Shown here: positions 16,133-24,717 of the stretch, one piece after another
Layout of the letters: every line of letters starts with the position of its first letter
Numbering within the stretch: position 1 is the first letter of the stretch
NCBI GenBank assembly: GCA_022706085.1
Contig: JAKJDF010000004.1
Location: 266,403 to 330,402 of the forward strand
Length of the DNA: 64,000 nt
Source of the DNA: Candidatus Latescibacterota bacterium
Lineage (GTDB): Bacteria; Latescibacterota; MWCZ01
Direction of reading: 5' to 3'
Translations under genes and position numbers: made by a program
The notes under the pieces: generated by a model
Told to the model about the DNA's origin: nothing
Databases searched by the model: none
The model's input: the letters and a program-made list of their open reading frames with translations, nothing else

Positions 16133-18580
16133 CTACCGAACCAGTTGGATTCGCGTTGCCTTTCTTGCATCCTCCTGTTCGATGACAACGAAATACGTTC
16201 CTGTGCCCACAGACTCCCCACGTTGATTTCGACCATTCCAGACGACAAGCCATTCCGGGCCTGGTCGGGCATTCGTCGTATTCCAACACTCCTGCCCGAG
16301 TACGTTGGTCACTGCAATCCGCGCAGCCATCCCCGGCGCAAGGCCGCGAGCGGTGATCGTGGCAGCCGGATTGAACGGGTTCGGTGCCACGCTGAGCGCG
16401 ATCTCGCGAATCGCTTCGGGGCGGGGGTGTTCTCCTGTCCGGACCGAGGTTGGCGATTTGAACCATGCGAGCGCGAGCGTCACGACGGTTCGCGACGTGT
16501 TCGAGGACATATCATCCAGATCCCAACCAAACAACAGGGCTCGATACGTACTGTCTATCCCCACGCCGCCAACCGAGTCGGGCAGAACTTTCGGGTTGAA
16601 CTGGGCGTCCGTCGCGGCAAAAATGATCTGTTTTTGCCGTGTAACAAAGGACTTCAAAACATCGAAATGAATGACGGGAGAACTCCGGAGGTATCTCCTC
16701 GACGTGCCCATCGCGGTGAAGGTCACGGGGTCAAAGGCGCGAACAGAAACACCGAGTCCGGCGAGGCTGTCGTGCACATCAACTGCGCCGGTCACCTTGA
16801 AATAACGGGCGAAAAAGAGGGAGTCCTCCGATGATCGCGCAATCCAGGAGGGCAATACCCCGCCTCCGGTGATCAGCAGATTGCCCCCCATATCCAGAAA
16901 CCGCGCGAGCGTGTCGCGTTGCTGTGGTGTTGGGAGCGCCCACGCAGCGCGCCAGACCACAGACTCAAACCGGGAAAGCGCCGCGGTCGAGAACGTGTCC
17001 CCTTCCGCCCATGTCCAGCGGTGCACTGGCGGTGTGAGCGCAGTATAGAACGCGTTGTGCGCGATTCCGTCGTCCGCGGGCGGTGTCCCTTCGACAAAAA
17101 CAGTAGATGGCGACCCAATGGTCACCTGACCGATGACCGACAGCGAACCAACGCGGGCCGTGATAGACACACGTTTCGTCGTGACGGCAACAGGCGCACG
17201 AACGACGAACTCCACCAGCTCGGTGACGCCCGAATCCACTCCTGCAACTACCGAATCGGTCCCCAACGCGATGACCAGGGGATCAAGACCCGAAATCCTC
17301 ACAACGATCGAGTCCCGCGCGTTCCCGATATTGCGAACGGTGATACCGATGCTGGCTGTTTCCCCGGGGCGAATAACTCGGTCGCCGTCGTCAATGACAC
17401 TCAGTCGTTCGGGAACAAGAATGCCGCGACTGAGAAATGTGTCACGGAACCGCTGGAGTCTTGCGACCGTCGCCATGCCGTAGGGCGACGTATCTCCCGT
17501 TTTTGCCGCATAGTAACGTTCGAGAATCCTCCACAGGAGAGGATCGAACTTGCCGAGAAGGGACCAACCCCAGAGGTAGTCCGTCCCCGACCAGTCACCT
17601 GTTCCCGCGGTGCTCATGTTCACGGCAGGTGCAGTGAGGCTTTTGTTCCACATCATGGACGTCAGGGTGTGCGCGAAGCGCTGCATGTCCTGGTCGGTGA
17701 AGACCAGGCCGCGCTCGTTCAGCCACCAAGCGAATTCCAGTTCGAGGTTGGCGTGCGAAGCATCTTCGGCTCCGCTGTTGTCGTGGTATTTCCACGAGTA
17801 GGCGTCGTACGCAGGCAGGTAGAGAAGATGGCGTTTGAAGTACTCGCCCATCTCCACCGCGCGTTGGCGGTAGATCGTGGGCGGGTTACCTGGTTTCAGC
17901 CGTGCATACCGAGCAGTTCGAACAACGTCGTCCATGAACAACAGCATCGCGCCGAACACTGCGTACTGATTGTGCGGTGCGTAATCGAGCCCGTACCACT
18001 CGCGCACTGTGAGACCCCACTTGAAGCTCGAAGGCGGCGTGCCGGGCCACAGGCGCAGCCATTTCGCTGCAATGTGGTCGGCAAGGAAGGCGAAATAGGT
18101 CTGCGCCCGATCTCCGAATTCCTCCCAGAGAGTGGAGTCCTTGTACACCTCCGCAACCAGCTCTGCAATGGGCGTCGTCACATGGCCTTCATGCACCATG
18201 TATTCGTCATACTGGTCTGAATAATGTGCCGTACCCCAACCAAGAAATCCGTCGGCGTAGGCCGGGTCGAAGTATCCCGTGTCCGGGTGATCCCACGCGT
18301 ATGCTATCAAGGAATCCGCATGAATACACACTCGCCTCAACCAGTACGGGTCTTTCGTAACATGATACGCACTCATGAATGCGCGGAGAACGTACGATTC
18401 CCCCCATGCCAGAGTCCCGGAATCCCGAGTTCTGTGGTATGAATCGGCGTATTTCCCGTCCCACGCGATCACGCGGGCCATGAAATCGCCCGGCACGTCC
18501 GACGCCGTCGCGATCGCGGCAGTCATACCCAACCACATCACACCGATCGCTGCCCACACGTGCCCGTGCCACCTATCCAC
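16133..18580 (-). CDS. Exported (alpha/alpha)-barrel glycan-active protein with sorting domain (paralogue 2)
   Basis: 815 residues, exactly the length of paralogue 1. The GTG at 18580 is chosen because GGAGG lies 8 bases upstream, it opens directly onto a signal peptide (about residues 1-26) and it gives matching lengths; a longer frame upstream overlaps paralogue 3. Domain order is the same: helical catalytic-like domain with WGESYVLRAFMSAY, YSDQYDEYMVHEGH, PHNQYAVFG and SHANLELEFAWWLNERG; a CARDB-like domain; a GATase-like domain with FLDMGGNLLITGGGVLP; and a C-terminal PNPFNPAATIT sorting domain. The sorting domain is far more similar between the two proteins than the rest. Its start overlaps the end of paralogue 3 by 8 bp, which suggests translational coupling. 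Confidence 0.62.
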   Translation of the reverse strand: MDRWHGHVWAAIGVMWLGMTAAIATASDVPGDFMARVIAWDGKYADSYHRTRDSGTLAWGESYVLRAFMSAYHVTKDPYWLRRVCIHADSLIAYAWDHPDTGYFDPAYADGFLGWGTAHYSDQYDEYMVHEGHVTTPIAELVAEVYKDSTLWEEFGDRAQTYFAFLADHIAAKWLRLWPGTPPSSFKWGLTVREWYGLDYAPHNQYAVFGAMLLFMDDVVRTARYARLKPGNPPTIYRQRAVEMGEYFKRHLLYLPAYDAYSWKYHDNSGAEDASHANLELEFAWWLNERGLVFTDQDMQRFAHTLTSMMWNKSLTAPAVNMSTAGTGDWSGTDYLWGWSLLGKFDPLLWRILERYYAAKTGDTSPYGMATVARLQRFRDTFLSRGILVPERLSVIDDGDRVIRPGETASIGITVRNIGNARDSIVVRISGLDPLVIALGTDSVVAGVDSGVTELVEFVVRAPVAVTTKRVSITARVGSLSVIGQVTIGSPSTVFVEGTPPADDGIAHNAFYTALTPPVHRWTWAEGDTFSTAALSRFESVVWRAAWALPTPQQRDTLARFLDMGGNLLITGGGVLPSWIARSSEDSLFFARYFKVTGAVDVHDSLAGLGVSVRAFDPVTFTAMGTSRRYLRSSPVIHFDVLKSFVTRQKQIIFAATDAQFNPKVLPDSVGGVGIDSTYRALLFGWDLDDMSSNTSRTVVTLALAWFKSPTSVRTGEHPRPEAIREIALSVAPNPFNPAATITARGLAPGMAARIAVTNVLGQECWNTTNARPGPEWLVVWNGRNQRGESVGTGTYFVVIEQEDARKATRIQLVR
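16140..16471. repeat. 332-bp direct repeat, copy B (sorting-domain coding region)
   Basis: Partner of 13554-13885: 316 of 332 positions identical, no indels. Flanking sequence, including the rest of both genes, is much more diverged. Confidence 0.9.
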
Positions 18581-19709
18581 GCTCCGCTCCTCCTCTCGTT
18601 GGCGGACTGGCTCCTGCCTCGATACCGGCTTCCAACAAACGGCCCATTGCCACAAGGCCGCTACCAGTCGGCGCTTCAGAATTCGAAAGAAACGTTCGGG
18701 CGAGAACGTGCCAAAGGGTGGGTTGGCGCCGGGAGAAGAGTGCCCATCCCCACGTCGTCTTGCCACCCGTCCAATCGCCTTTTCCATCCGTCGACGCGTT
18801 TACGCGGGGATCCGCCGTATCTCCGTTCCACATCACATTGGTGAACGTCCGGGCGAAACGGTCCATGTCGCCGTCGGAGAAGACCAGTCCGCGCTCATGC
18901 AGCCACCATGCGAACTCCAGTTCGAGGTTGGCGTGAGACGTATCCTCGGCGCCACAGGTGTCGTGGTATTTCCACGCGTACGCATCGGTCCCCGGAAGCG
19001 ACTCGAGATGCGCTCTGAAGTATTCGCCCATCTCGACGGCCTTCTGGCGATACATGGTCTGGGCAGCAGCAGCCGTAACCGAAACGTAACGGGGATCCCT
19101 GGCCACGTCATCCAGAAACAAGAGCAGAGCACCGAAGGCTGCGTACTGGTTGTGGGGAAGGAAATCCAGTCCGCCCCAGTTCCGCACCGTCTCTCCCCAT
19201 GCGAACTCCTGGGCAGCATACCTTCCACGGTCCCACACGTTGAGCCATTTTGACGCGATATGGTTCTCAATGAACCTCACAAACCGCGTCGCATCGTTCC
19301 CGAACGCCTCATAGAGACCTCGATCAGCGAATACCATCGCCGCAAATTCCGCAATTGGAGTACAGATGTGCCCGTCGTGCACCATGTACTCGTCGTACTG
19401 GCCGGAGTACCGGTCCGTTCCCCACCCGAGGAATCCGTCAGCATACACCGGGCCGAACGGTATGCCTTCCGGCGTGTCCTTCGCGTTTGCCAGTACGGCT
19501 TCAGCGTGCGCAGAAAGCCTTCGGAGCCAGTAGACATCGCCGGTAAAGCGATACGCTTCAGCGAAAGCCCGCAGGACGTACGCTTCGCCCCACCCCAGCT
19601 CAGCAGAATCGTCACTGGTAAGAAGTTGGTCGGCGTGGTTCCTGTCCCAATCAATAAGGCAGTCCACGTAGAGTTTCCCGAGCGCTGCGAAAAGCTCATT
19701 CCTGCTCAT
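18573..19709 (-). CDS. Bare (alpha/alpha)-barrel domain, probably cytoplasmic (paralogue 3)
   Basis: 378 residues. It matches only the N-terminal helical domain of paralogues 1 and 2: LGWGEAYVLRAFAEAY, YSGQYDEYMVHDGH, LPHNQYAAFGALLLFLDD, DTSHANLELEFAWWLHERGLVF and a terminal TLWHVLARTF. It has no signal peptide, CARDB-like, GATase-like or sorting domain, so it probably acts in the cytoplasm on imported material. ATG 19709 is preceded by GGGGGA at 4-5 bases. It lies 44 bp downstream of the glycosidase-like gene 19754-21730 and overlaps the start of paralogue 2 by 8 bp. The four genes 21730-13547 probably form one transcription unit. It defines the limits of the catalytic module for this otherwise unassigned family. 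Confidence 0.6.
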   Translation of the reverse strand: MSRNELFAALGKLYVDCLIDWDRNHADQLLTSDDSAELGWGEAYVLRAFAEAYRFTGDVYWLRRLSAHAEAVLANAKDTPEGIPFGPVYADGFLGWGTDRYSGQYDEYMVHDGHICTPIAEFAAMVFADRGLYEAFGNDATRFVRFIENHIASKWLNVWDRGRYAAQEFAWGETVRNWGGLDFLPHNQYAAFGALLLFLDDVARDPRYVSVTAAAAQTMYRQKAVEMGEYFRAHLESLPGTDAYAWKYHDTCGAEDTSHANLELEFAWWLHERGLVFSDGDMDRFARTFTNVMWNGDTADPRVNASTDGKGDWTGGKTTWGWALFSRRQPTLWHVLARTFLSNSEAPTGSGLVAMGRLLEAGIEAGASPPTRGGAERG

Positions 19710-19753
19710 TTGTCCCCCGGATTATCGCGCCACGGGTGTCTACGGCCTTCCAC

Positions 19754-21730
19754 TCACTCGATCAACACCATGCAATAGGTGTGAACAGCAGGTATGAGAA
19801 AACTCCCGTCTCGGTTGTTTTCCGCATCGCCTTCCAGGCCCTCGGGAGTGAACCAGTGCGCGCGTTGACCTCCGCAACATATTCGCACGGGGCCCGCCGG
19901 GATCGGGCTACCGGACTTCCCTTTCCCGAGCACGGGCAGGTCGTAATTCACCAGATGAACTACGGTTCGCCTCCCATCTGGCGAACGGAACGCCGAAACG
20001 CGGAGGCTGTACGGCGCGTCCTGCAGGAACGTGCACGGTTCGCCCAGAAGTGCATCGAGAAGTGGTACCAGTGTTGACCGCCGCACCTGTTCAGCCTCCG
20101 AAGCGGATCCAACTCGGTCGGGCAGGCGGGCAACGAGGTCGAAGTCGTTGTAGTCCTCCTCGCTGAGTTCATACAACTCCGGTCCCCACGTCGGAACTAT
20201 ATCCGAAATCGAACGCACCTGCGAGGTTGCGGACGCATCAAGCAAGTTGCTGAGCCTTTCGTCCCGCCGCACCCCCGTTTCGTCGAACGTTCCGCACTCG
20301 CCAAGCAGGATTACCTTCCCGCCATTCCGGAAAAACCTCGCCACCCCGGCCACCTGGGTATCGCTCAGATGCCGCACCTCGGGCAGAATGAGAATCCGGA
20401 ACGACGAGGTCGCACCGGTCTCCAGGTGCTCCGGCAACACGATGTCGAACAGCACGTGGTGATCTGAAAGAGATTGCCGAAGGCGGTACAGCGCCTCGAG
20501 GTGGGCACGGTCATCCCAGTACATCTCGTCCAACGAGTGGAGTACACCAACCGTGTGAAGCGATTCCATCCCTTCCAAAACGTTCGAATGGCGCTCGAAC
20601 CACTCCCGCCAGAACCGCATGGTGGCGGCTTCGGCAAACCCGCATTGAACAAATGCGCCGCCTCCACCGGCTGCCGCTTCGGCATTGGCAAGGTCGATTG
20701 CCGCCTTGTCCGTCGCGTTGTACAGGAGCACAACGCCTTTCATCCCGTGCGCGGCTGCCATTTTGTACTGCAGGATATTGTCAACGATCCGGTCGGCGCC
20801 GAATCTGCCCGCCTGCTGCATTTCCTCGAACATCAGCAGATCGCATCCGTTCCGGATGTACCGCATACCGTGGCCGACGCTCCTGCGCGAGTAAAATCCC
20901 TCGATGGTGCACATCGGCGAATTGTTGGGAAGCACGAAGAAACCAGTTACGTGCTTGCGTCCCGTATCCCGAAGCACCCCGAAGAGCTGGCCGAACGCCC
21001 ACGCTCGAAACCGTTGTGTTTCCACCCACAGCAGGCCACCACCCTCTTCTCCCAGTCTCACTTCGTCAGATGATGCGAATCCGAATCTACATTGCAACTC
21101 GCTCCCAGAGTACCGGGTCGAAAGGTATTCCCCGAACCAGCGAACGTCGTGAGAGGTTCTGCCTATGAGGGTATTGACGTCAAGAAAAACGCCGTCGTAG
21201 CCGCATCGGGCCACAAGATCGGTGCACCCACGCAGGAACTTCTGAACATCCGGGTGCGCGATGGTTGTTTCGCACCCCACCATGCCGGGCAAATCCATGA
21301 AAGGACGAGGCTCCCGCGAAAACCACGATTCCGGAGGCGAGGGTTTTTCTCCGAGTCCAAAGGCAGAATATTCCTCCCACCGGTCATAAAGGTTCCAGAA
21401 TCCGGTTCTTTTCTCCGGGTCGCCGATGATGAGCATCGTTATGAGGTACGGAATCACCCACTTCACGCCCGCCTCGTGCAGGGAATCCACGTACCGACGC
21501 AACGCGGACATGCGGGCGGGGATCTTTTCGGGGTCGAGGTACTTCATGTCACGGGGAGTAAACTGAATCGTGTTTCCCGTGGCGCTGTTGAGCGGAACGT
21601 CATGCCCGCAGTGCAGCAAAGTCGGGCTCCCGCGTCTCACGTCTGACAGAAACTGCTCGTTGCCGACGTAGTCTTGCCCGTAACCGATCTCGTACGTAAA
21701 CGGGGTACTGCTCGCCCATGGTGGTCTCAT
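19754..21730 (-). CDS. Glycoside-hydrolase-like protein with beta-galactosidase-type GATase-like domain
   Basis: 658 residues. The N-terminal 380 or so look like a TIM barrel of the GH42/GH-A type: CGYDGVFLDVNT near 190, GCDLLMFEEMQQ near 305 (candidate acidic pair) and KMAAAHGMKGVVLLYN near 335. A Rossmann-like trimerisation/GATase domain follows (FRILILPEVRHLSDTQ, FFRNGGKVILLGECG), then a beta-rich C-terminus (VVHLVNYDLP). No signal peptide is seen. The ATG at 21730 has AGGAG 7 bases upstream and is preferred to an earlier start. It is the first gene of the minus-strand block with the three paralogues, so the products likely act on one glycan. The specific family is not certain. Confidence 0.6.
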   Translation of the reverse strand: MRPPWASSTPFTYEIGYGQDYVGNEQFLSDVRRGSPTLLHCGHDVPLNSATGNTIQFTPRDMKYLDPEKIPARMSALRRYVDSLHEAGVKWVIPYLITMLIIGDPEKRTGFWNLYDRWEEYSAFGLGEKPSPPESWFSREPRPFMDLPGMVGCETTIAHPDVQKFLRGCTDLVARCGYDGVFLDVNTLIGRTSHDVRWFGEYLSTRYSGSELQCRFGFASSDEVRLGEEGGGLLWVETQRFRAWAFGQLFGVLRDTGRKHVTGFFVLPNNSPMCTIEGFYSRRSVGHGMRYIRNGCDLLMFEEMQQAGRFGADRIVDNILQYKMAAAHGMKGVVLLYNATDKAAIDLANAEAAAGGGGAFVQCGFAEAATMRFWREWFERHSNVLEGMESLHTVGVLHSLDEMYWDDRAHLEALYRLRQSLSDHHVLFDIVLPEHLETGATSSFRILILPEVRHLSDTQVAGVARFFRNGGKVILLGECGTFDETGVRRDERLSNLLDASATSQVRSISDIVPTWGPELYELSEEDYNDFDLVARLPDRVGSASEAEQVRRSTLVPLLDALLGEPCTFLQDAPYSLRVSAFRSPDGRRTVVHLVNYDLPVLGKGKSGSPIPAGPVRICCGGQRAHWFTPEGLEGDAENNRDGSFLIPAVHTYCMVLIE

Positions 21731-21754
21731 CGGCCTCTCCTTTCTCCTTCGACT

Positions 21755-21784
21755 AAGGTAGCTCGGCTGCGGCATTCATCCAAA
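21755..21784 (-). promoter_or_regulatory. Candidate promoter for the glycan operon 21730-13547
   Basis: TTGGGA and TACCTT separated by 18 bp, 25 bp ahead of the ATG at 21730. The -10 box and its next bases (TACCTTAG) match those of the pfk promoter at 33946-33974. Confidence 0.35.
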
Positions 21785-21795
21785 GGCCATCAGCT

Positions 21796-21825
21796 TGACC
21801 GTTTTGCCACCGGTGGCGTACATTC
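21796..21825 (+). promoter_or_regulatory. Candidate promoter for the 21864 gene cluster
   Basis: TTGACC and TACATT separated by 18 bp, 38 bp upstream of ATG 21864. It lies back to back with the candidate promoter on the other strand. Confidence 0.45.
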
Positions 21826-21863
21826 TTTCCTGCCCAGTGTATCGTATTGACGAGGCAGCACGA

Positions 21864-22397
21864 ATGACGGATACGCGCACCAGAGTCGATGAGCTGATTG
21901 AGGAATCGTACCTGATTTCCCTGCCCGAGGATGCCATTCGGAAGGATGTCCTTCAGTTTCTCGACTCATGCGAAAGAATAGCGGCACAAACGCGTGACGA
22001 ATCGAAACGGCAGGAGATGCAGCGGAGACTGAAAATGTTCAGGCACCTCGGCCTTCGTCTCGATTCCGCCGCTGAACTGAGCGAGGAGGTAGACCAGTGG
22101 ATGGCCTGGTCGCCTCACGACATGCTCGCGCACCGGGCCGCAAGGTTGAAACTGCTCGTGCTGGACGCACTTGCGGCGGTCGACCCGAGTGTTCCATCAC
22201 GCGTCGGGAAGGAACGATTCCCGCAGAGCGGTGCACGTGGTGCGGACGAGACCGGCCCCGTTTTGCGTTCGAACATTCTTCCGTACCGAAGACGGCGCAA
22301 GGTCGCACGCAAACTTGCGTTGTGGGGATTGCGGGTGGCCTACGGCATCCTTCTCCTTTCGGCAATAGCCGTCTTCGCGTACAGGTTCCTTCGTTAA
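21864..22397 (+). CDS. Hypothetical protein with C-terminal membrane anchor
   Basis: 177 residues; family not recognised. The N-terminal 100 residues are charged and probably helical (EDAIRKDVLQFLDSCERIAAQ, ESKRQEMQRRLKMFRHLGLRL). One hydrophobic segment lies at the very C-terminus (LALWGLRVAYGILLLSAIAVFAYRFLR), giving a tail-anchored topology with the bulk in the cytoplasm. ATG 21864 is chosen because it follows GAGG by 8 bases; an earlier in-frame start lies inside the probable promoter. It is followed after 12 bp by an outer-membrane protein gene, then the CarB-like gene, so these may be co-transcribed. Confidence 0.6.
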   Translation: MTDTRTRVDELIEESYLISLPEDAIRKDVLQFLDSCERIAAQTRDESKRQEMQRRLKMFRHLGLRLDSAAELSEEVDQWMAWSPHDMLAHRAARLKLLVLDALAAVDPSVPSRVGKERFPQSGARGADETGPVLRSNILPYRRRRKVARKLALWGLRVAYGILLLSAIAVFAYRFLR

Positions 22398-22409
22398 GGA
22401 GTGGGTGCG

Positions 22410-23072
22410 ATGCCGCGATTCCAGGTGCTCCGGGCGATCGCCGGAGTGCTGATTGGCGTTGCGGGCCTCGTAGACACTCCTGAAGCCGCAGTGGCTTCAT
22501 TCTACGTGTGTCAGCAAGCTGCATATCCGGTCAACTCCATGGGTACGGCGTACGGCTTGTCACCCTCGTTTGAGGCGGGTTTCCGTTTCGCCTCGTCGGC
22601 AGTGGATTACCGCGTATCAGCAGCACACACCATGCTGGTATCTTCCAGGGATACGTTACCGGCCGTGGTTTATCACGGAAGCGTCGCCGGTGACGTGTTT
22701 TTTCCTCGTGCCTTCGATGCCGAGCGATTGTACGCACTCGCCGGAATCGGCCTCGGCACTCGCCGTCTCCCGGAAGGGCGCGTCGTGTACGACGAGCGTA
22801 AGGTAGACGCTCCCTGGTCGCCTTACGGCTATTACGTGGTGCGGGATACGATCGCTGGTGGATTCGGTGCACGCGTGGTCGACCTTATAGGACGCGTTGG
22901 AATAGGGTTTGTTTTCCACGAATCTCCGCGCTGGCGGGGAGCAATCGAGGCTCGATACCAGGCGGCGTTCGGCATCGGGAGTCCGCCCGGAATCACCCTC
23001 GACATGCGCACGGACGAGACCATAGGTGCCGGAGTGACGATCGAATGGGTCAGACCGTTCCGGCACCGGTGA
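22410..23072 (+). CDS. Predicted outer-membrane beta-barrel protein
   Basis: 220 residues. A signal peptide covers about residues 1-30 (VLRAIAGVLIGVAGLVDTPEAAVA). The rest alternates hydrophobic and polar residues in short strands (FEAGFRFASSAVDYRVSAAH, IGAGVTIEWVRPF), with Gly and aromatic residues at turns, as in small outer-membrane barrels. The family is not recognised and there is no enzymatic motif. ATG 22410 has AAGGAG 8 bases upstream and is preferred to GTG 22401. It sits 12 bp after the tail-anchored protein gene and 13 bp before the CarB-like gene. Confidence 0.6.
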   Translation: MPRFQVLRAIAGVLIGVAGLVDTPEAAVASFYVCQQAAYPVNSMGTAYGLSPSFEAGFRFASSAVDYRVSAAHTMLVSSRDTLPAVVYHGSVAGDVFFPRAFDAERLYALAGIGLGTRRLPEGRVVYDERKVDAPWSPYGYYVVRDTIAGGFGARVVDLIGRVGIGFVFHESPRWRGAIEARYQAAFGIGSPPGITLDMRTDETIGAGVTIEWVRPFRHR

Positions 23073-23085
23073 CGAATGAGGAATC

Positions 23086-24537
23086 ATGCCACGAAGAACA
23101 GACATTCACCGAATAATGATTATCGGGGCCGGCCCGATAGTGATTGGCCAGGCGTGCGAGTTTGACTACTCGGGTACTCAGGCATGCAGGGCACTGAGAA
23201 CTCAGGGGTATGAGGTGGTCCTCGTCAACAGCAACCCCGCAACCATCATGACAGACCCGGATTTCGCAAACCGCACCTACATAGAACCCATCACCGCCGA
23301 CGTGTGTGCGAAAATCATCGAGCGCGAGAAACCGGATGCATTGCTGCCCACCGTCGGGGGCCAGACAGCTCTCAACACGGCAGTGGAACTGGCCGAAAGC
23401 GGTGTACTGGAGAGGCACGGGGTGGAGTTAATCGGTGCGAAGCTGGAGGCCATTCACAAAGCGGAAGATCGCAAGCTGTTTCGCGAAGCAATGCGGAGAA
23501 TCGGCGTCGACCTGCCCCGGAGTGGGTACGCGTACTCCCTCTCAGAAGCCCGGAAGATAGTGGAAACTACGGGCTTCCCGGCAATAATCCGACCATCCTA
23601 TACTCTCGGAGGAACCGGAGGAGGGATCGCGTACAATACGGAAGAATTCGGCGATGTCGTCTCAAACGGTCTCGAACTCAGTCCCATTCACGAGGTGCTT
23701 ATCGAGGAATCTATTATCGGGTGGAAAGAGTACGAATTGGAGGTGATGCGGGACCTTGCGGACAATGTCGTCATCATCTGCTCGATAGAGAACCTGGACC
23801 CGATGGGAATTCATACGGGCGACTCCATCACCGTGGCACCCGCGCAGACACTGACCGATAAAGAGTATCAGCGCATGAGAGAGGCCGCAATCGCTGTCAT
23901 CCGCGAAATCGGCGTCGAAACCGGTGGCTCGAATGTGCAGTTCGCAGTCGACCCCGCGACCGGGCGCATGGTGATCATCGAGATGAATCCCCGGGTCAGC
24001 AGGTCTTCTGCCCTTGCATCGAAGGCTACCGGATTCCCCATCGCCAAAATCGCGGCTATGCTGGCAGTGGGATATACGCTGGACGAAATCCCGAATGACA
24101 TCACCAAGGTTACTCCCGCTTCGTTTGAACCCACCATCGACTACTGCGTGGTCAAGATTCCCCGGTGGGCATTCGAGAAGTTCCCCGGCGCGGAGCCGCG
24201 GTTGGGAATCCAGATGAAATCGGTCGGCGAGACGATGGCCATCGGCAGAACGTTCAAGGAAGCCCTGCAGAAGGGCCTGAGATCCCTTGAAATAGACCGA
24301 CACGGGCTCGGATCCGATGGAAAAGACGCCGGTGTCCCCGTGGACGATGCTGTGGCGTTCTTGAAAGCGAATCTTCCAGTCCCCACGCCGGCAAGGTTGT
24401 TCCAGATTCAGGCTGCCTTTGAAGCCGGTTTCACAGTGGAAGATGTGGCGGAGTTGACAAAGATTGACCCGTGGTTCCTGCGCAATATGAAGGAGATCGT
24501 AGATCTCTCGGCCGAGTTGCGCTGTTTCGCCACGTGA
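23086..24537 (+). CDS. carB: Carbamoyl-phosphate synthase large subunit, N-terminal half only
   Basis: 483 residues; a full CarB is about 1,070. Residues 1-120 are the pre-ATP-grasp domain ([30 protein letters not shown]). Residues 125-385 are the first ATP-grasp (carboxyphosphate) domain with [32 protein letters not shown] and [20 protein letters not shown]. About 400-478 are the oligomerisation helices ending in [15 protein letters not shown]. The protein stops exactly where the carbamate-kinase half would begin. I searched the following 180 bp in all frames and see no continuation. Split carB genes are known in some thermophiles and archaea, so a second half may be elsewhere. No carA is adjacent. 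Without its other half it cannot make carbamoyl phosphate. Confidence 0.9.
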   Translation: MPRRTDIHRIMIIGAGPIVIGQACEFDYSGTQACRALRTQGYEVVLVNSNPATIMTDPDFANRTYIEPITADVCAKIIEREKPDALLPTVGGQTALNTAVELAESGVLERHGVELIGAKLEAIHKAEDRKLFREAMRRIGVDLPRSGYAYSLSEARKIVETTGFPAIIRPSYTLGGTGGGIAYNTEEFGDVVSNGLELSPIHEVLIEESIIGWKEYELEVMRDLADNVVIICSIENLDPMGIHTGDSITVAPAQTLTDKEYQRMREAAIAVIREIGVETGGSNVQFAVDPATGRMVIIEMNPRVSRSSALASKATGFPIAKIAAMLAVGYTLDEIPNDITKVTPASFEPTIDYCVVKIPRWAFEKFPGAEPRLGIQMKSVGETMAIGRTFKEALQKGLRSLEIDRHGLGSDGKDAGVPVDDAVAFLKANLPVPTPARLFQIQAAFEAGFTVEDVAELTKIDPWFLRNMKEIVDLSAELRCFAT

Positions 24538-24717
24538 TGGCCTGCGTCGTGCCACCCCACGGCCGCGTGCCGGACCAGCCTGGTCCCTATCGCGCGCTAC
24601 ATGAAGCGAGGGCAACCGGTTTCCAGAACGAACGAAGGGCGCGTTCCTACTTATTTGCGCCCTCGTGCATTTCCGCACCGGTTAAACCGAATGCTTGAAT
24701 GCTTGGAGGTACCGAGG

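Noticed and set aside
23662-24678. 338-codon minus-strand open frame opposite the CarB half
   Set aside because: The sense strand encodes a well-conserved ATP-grasp protein; the antisense product has no known features.
24538-24717. Possible frameshifted continuation of carB
   Set aside because: I looked for the linker and second pre-ATP-grasp domain in all three forward frames and found nothing; the stop coincides with a domain boundary.
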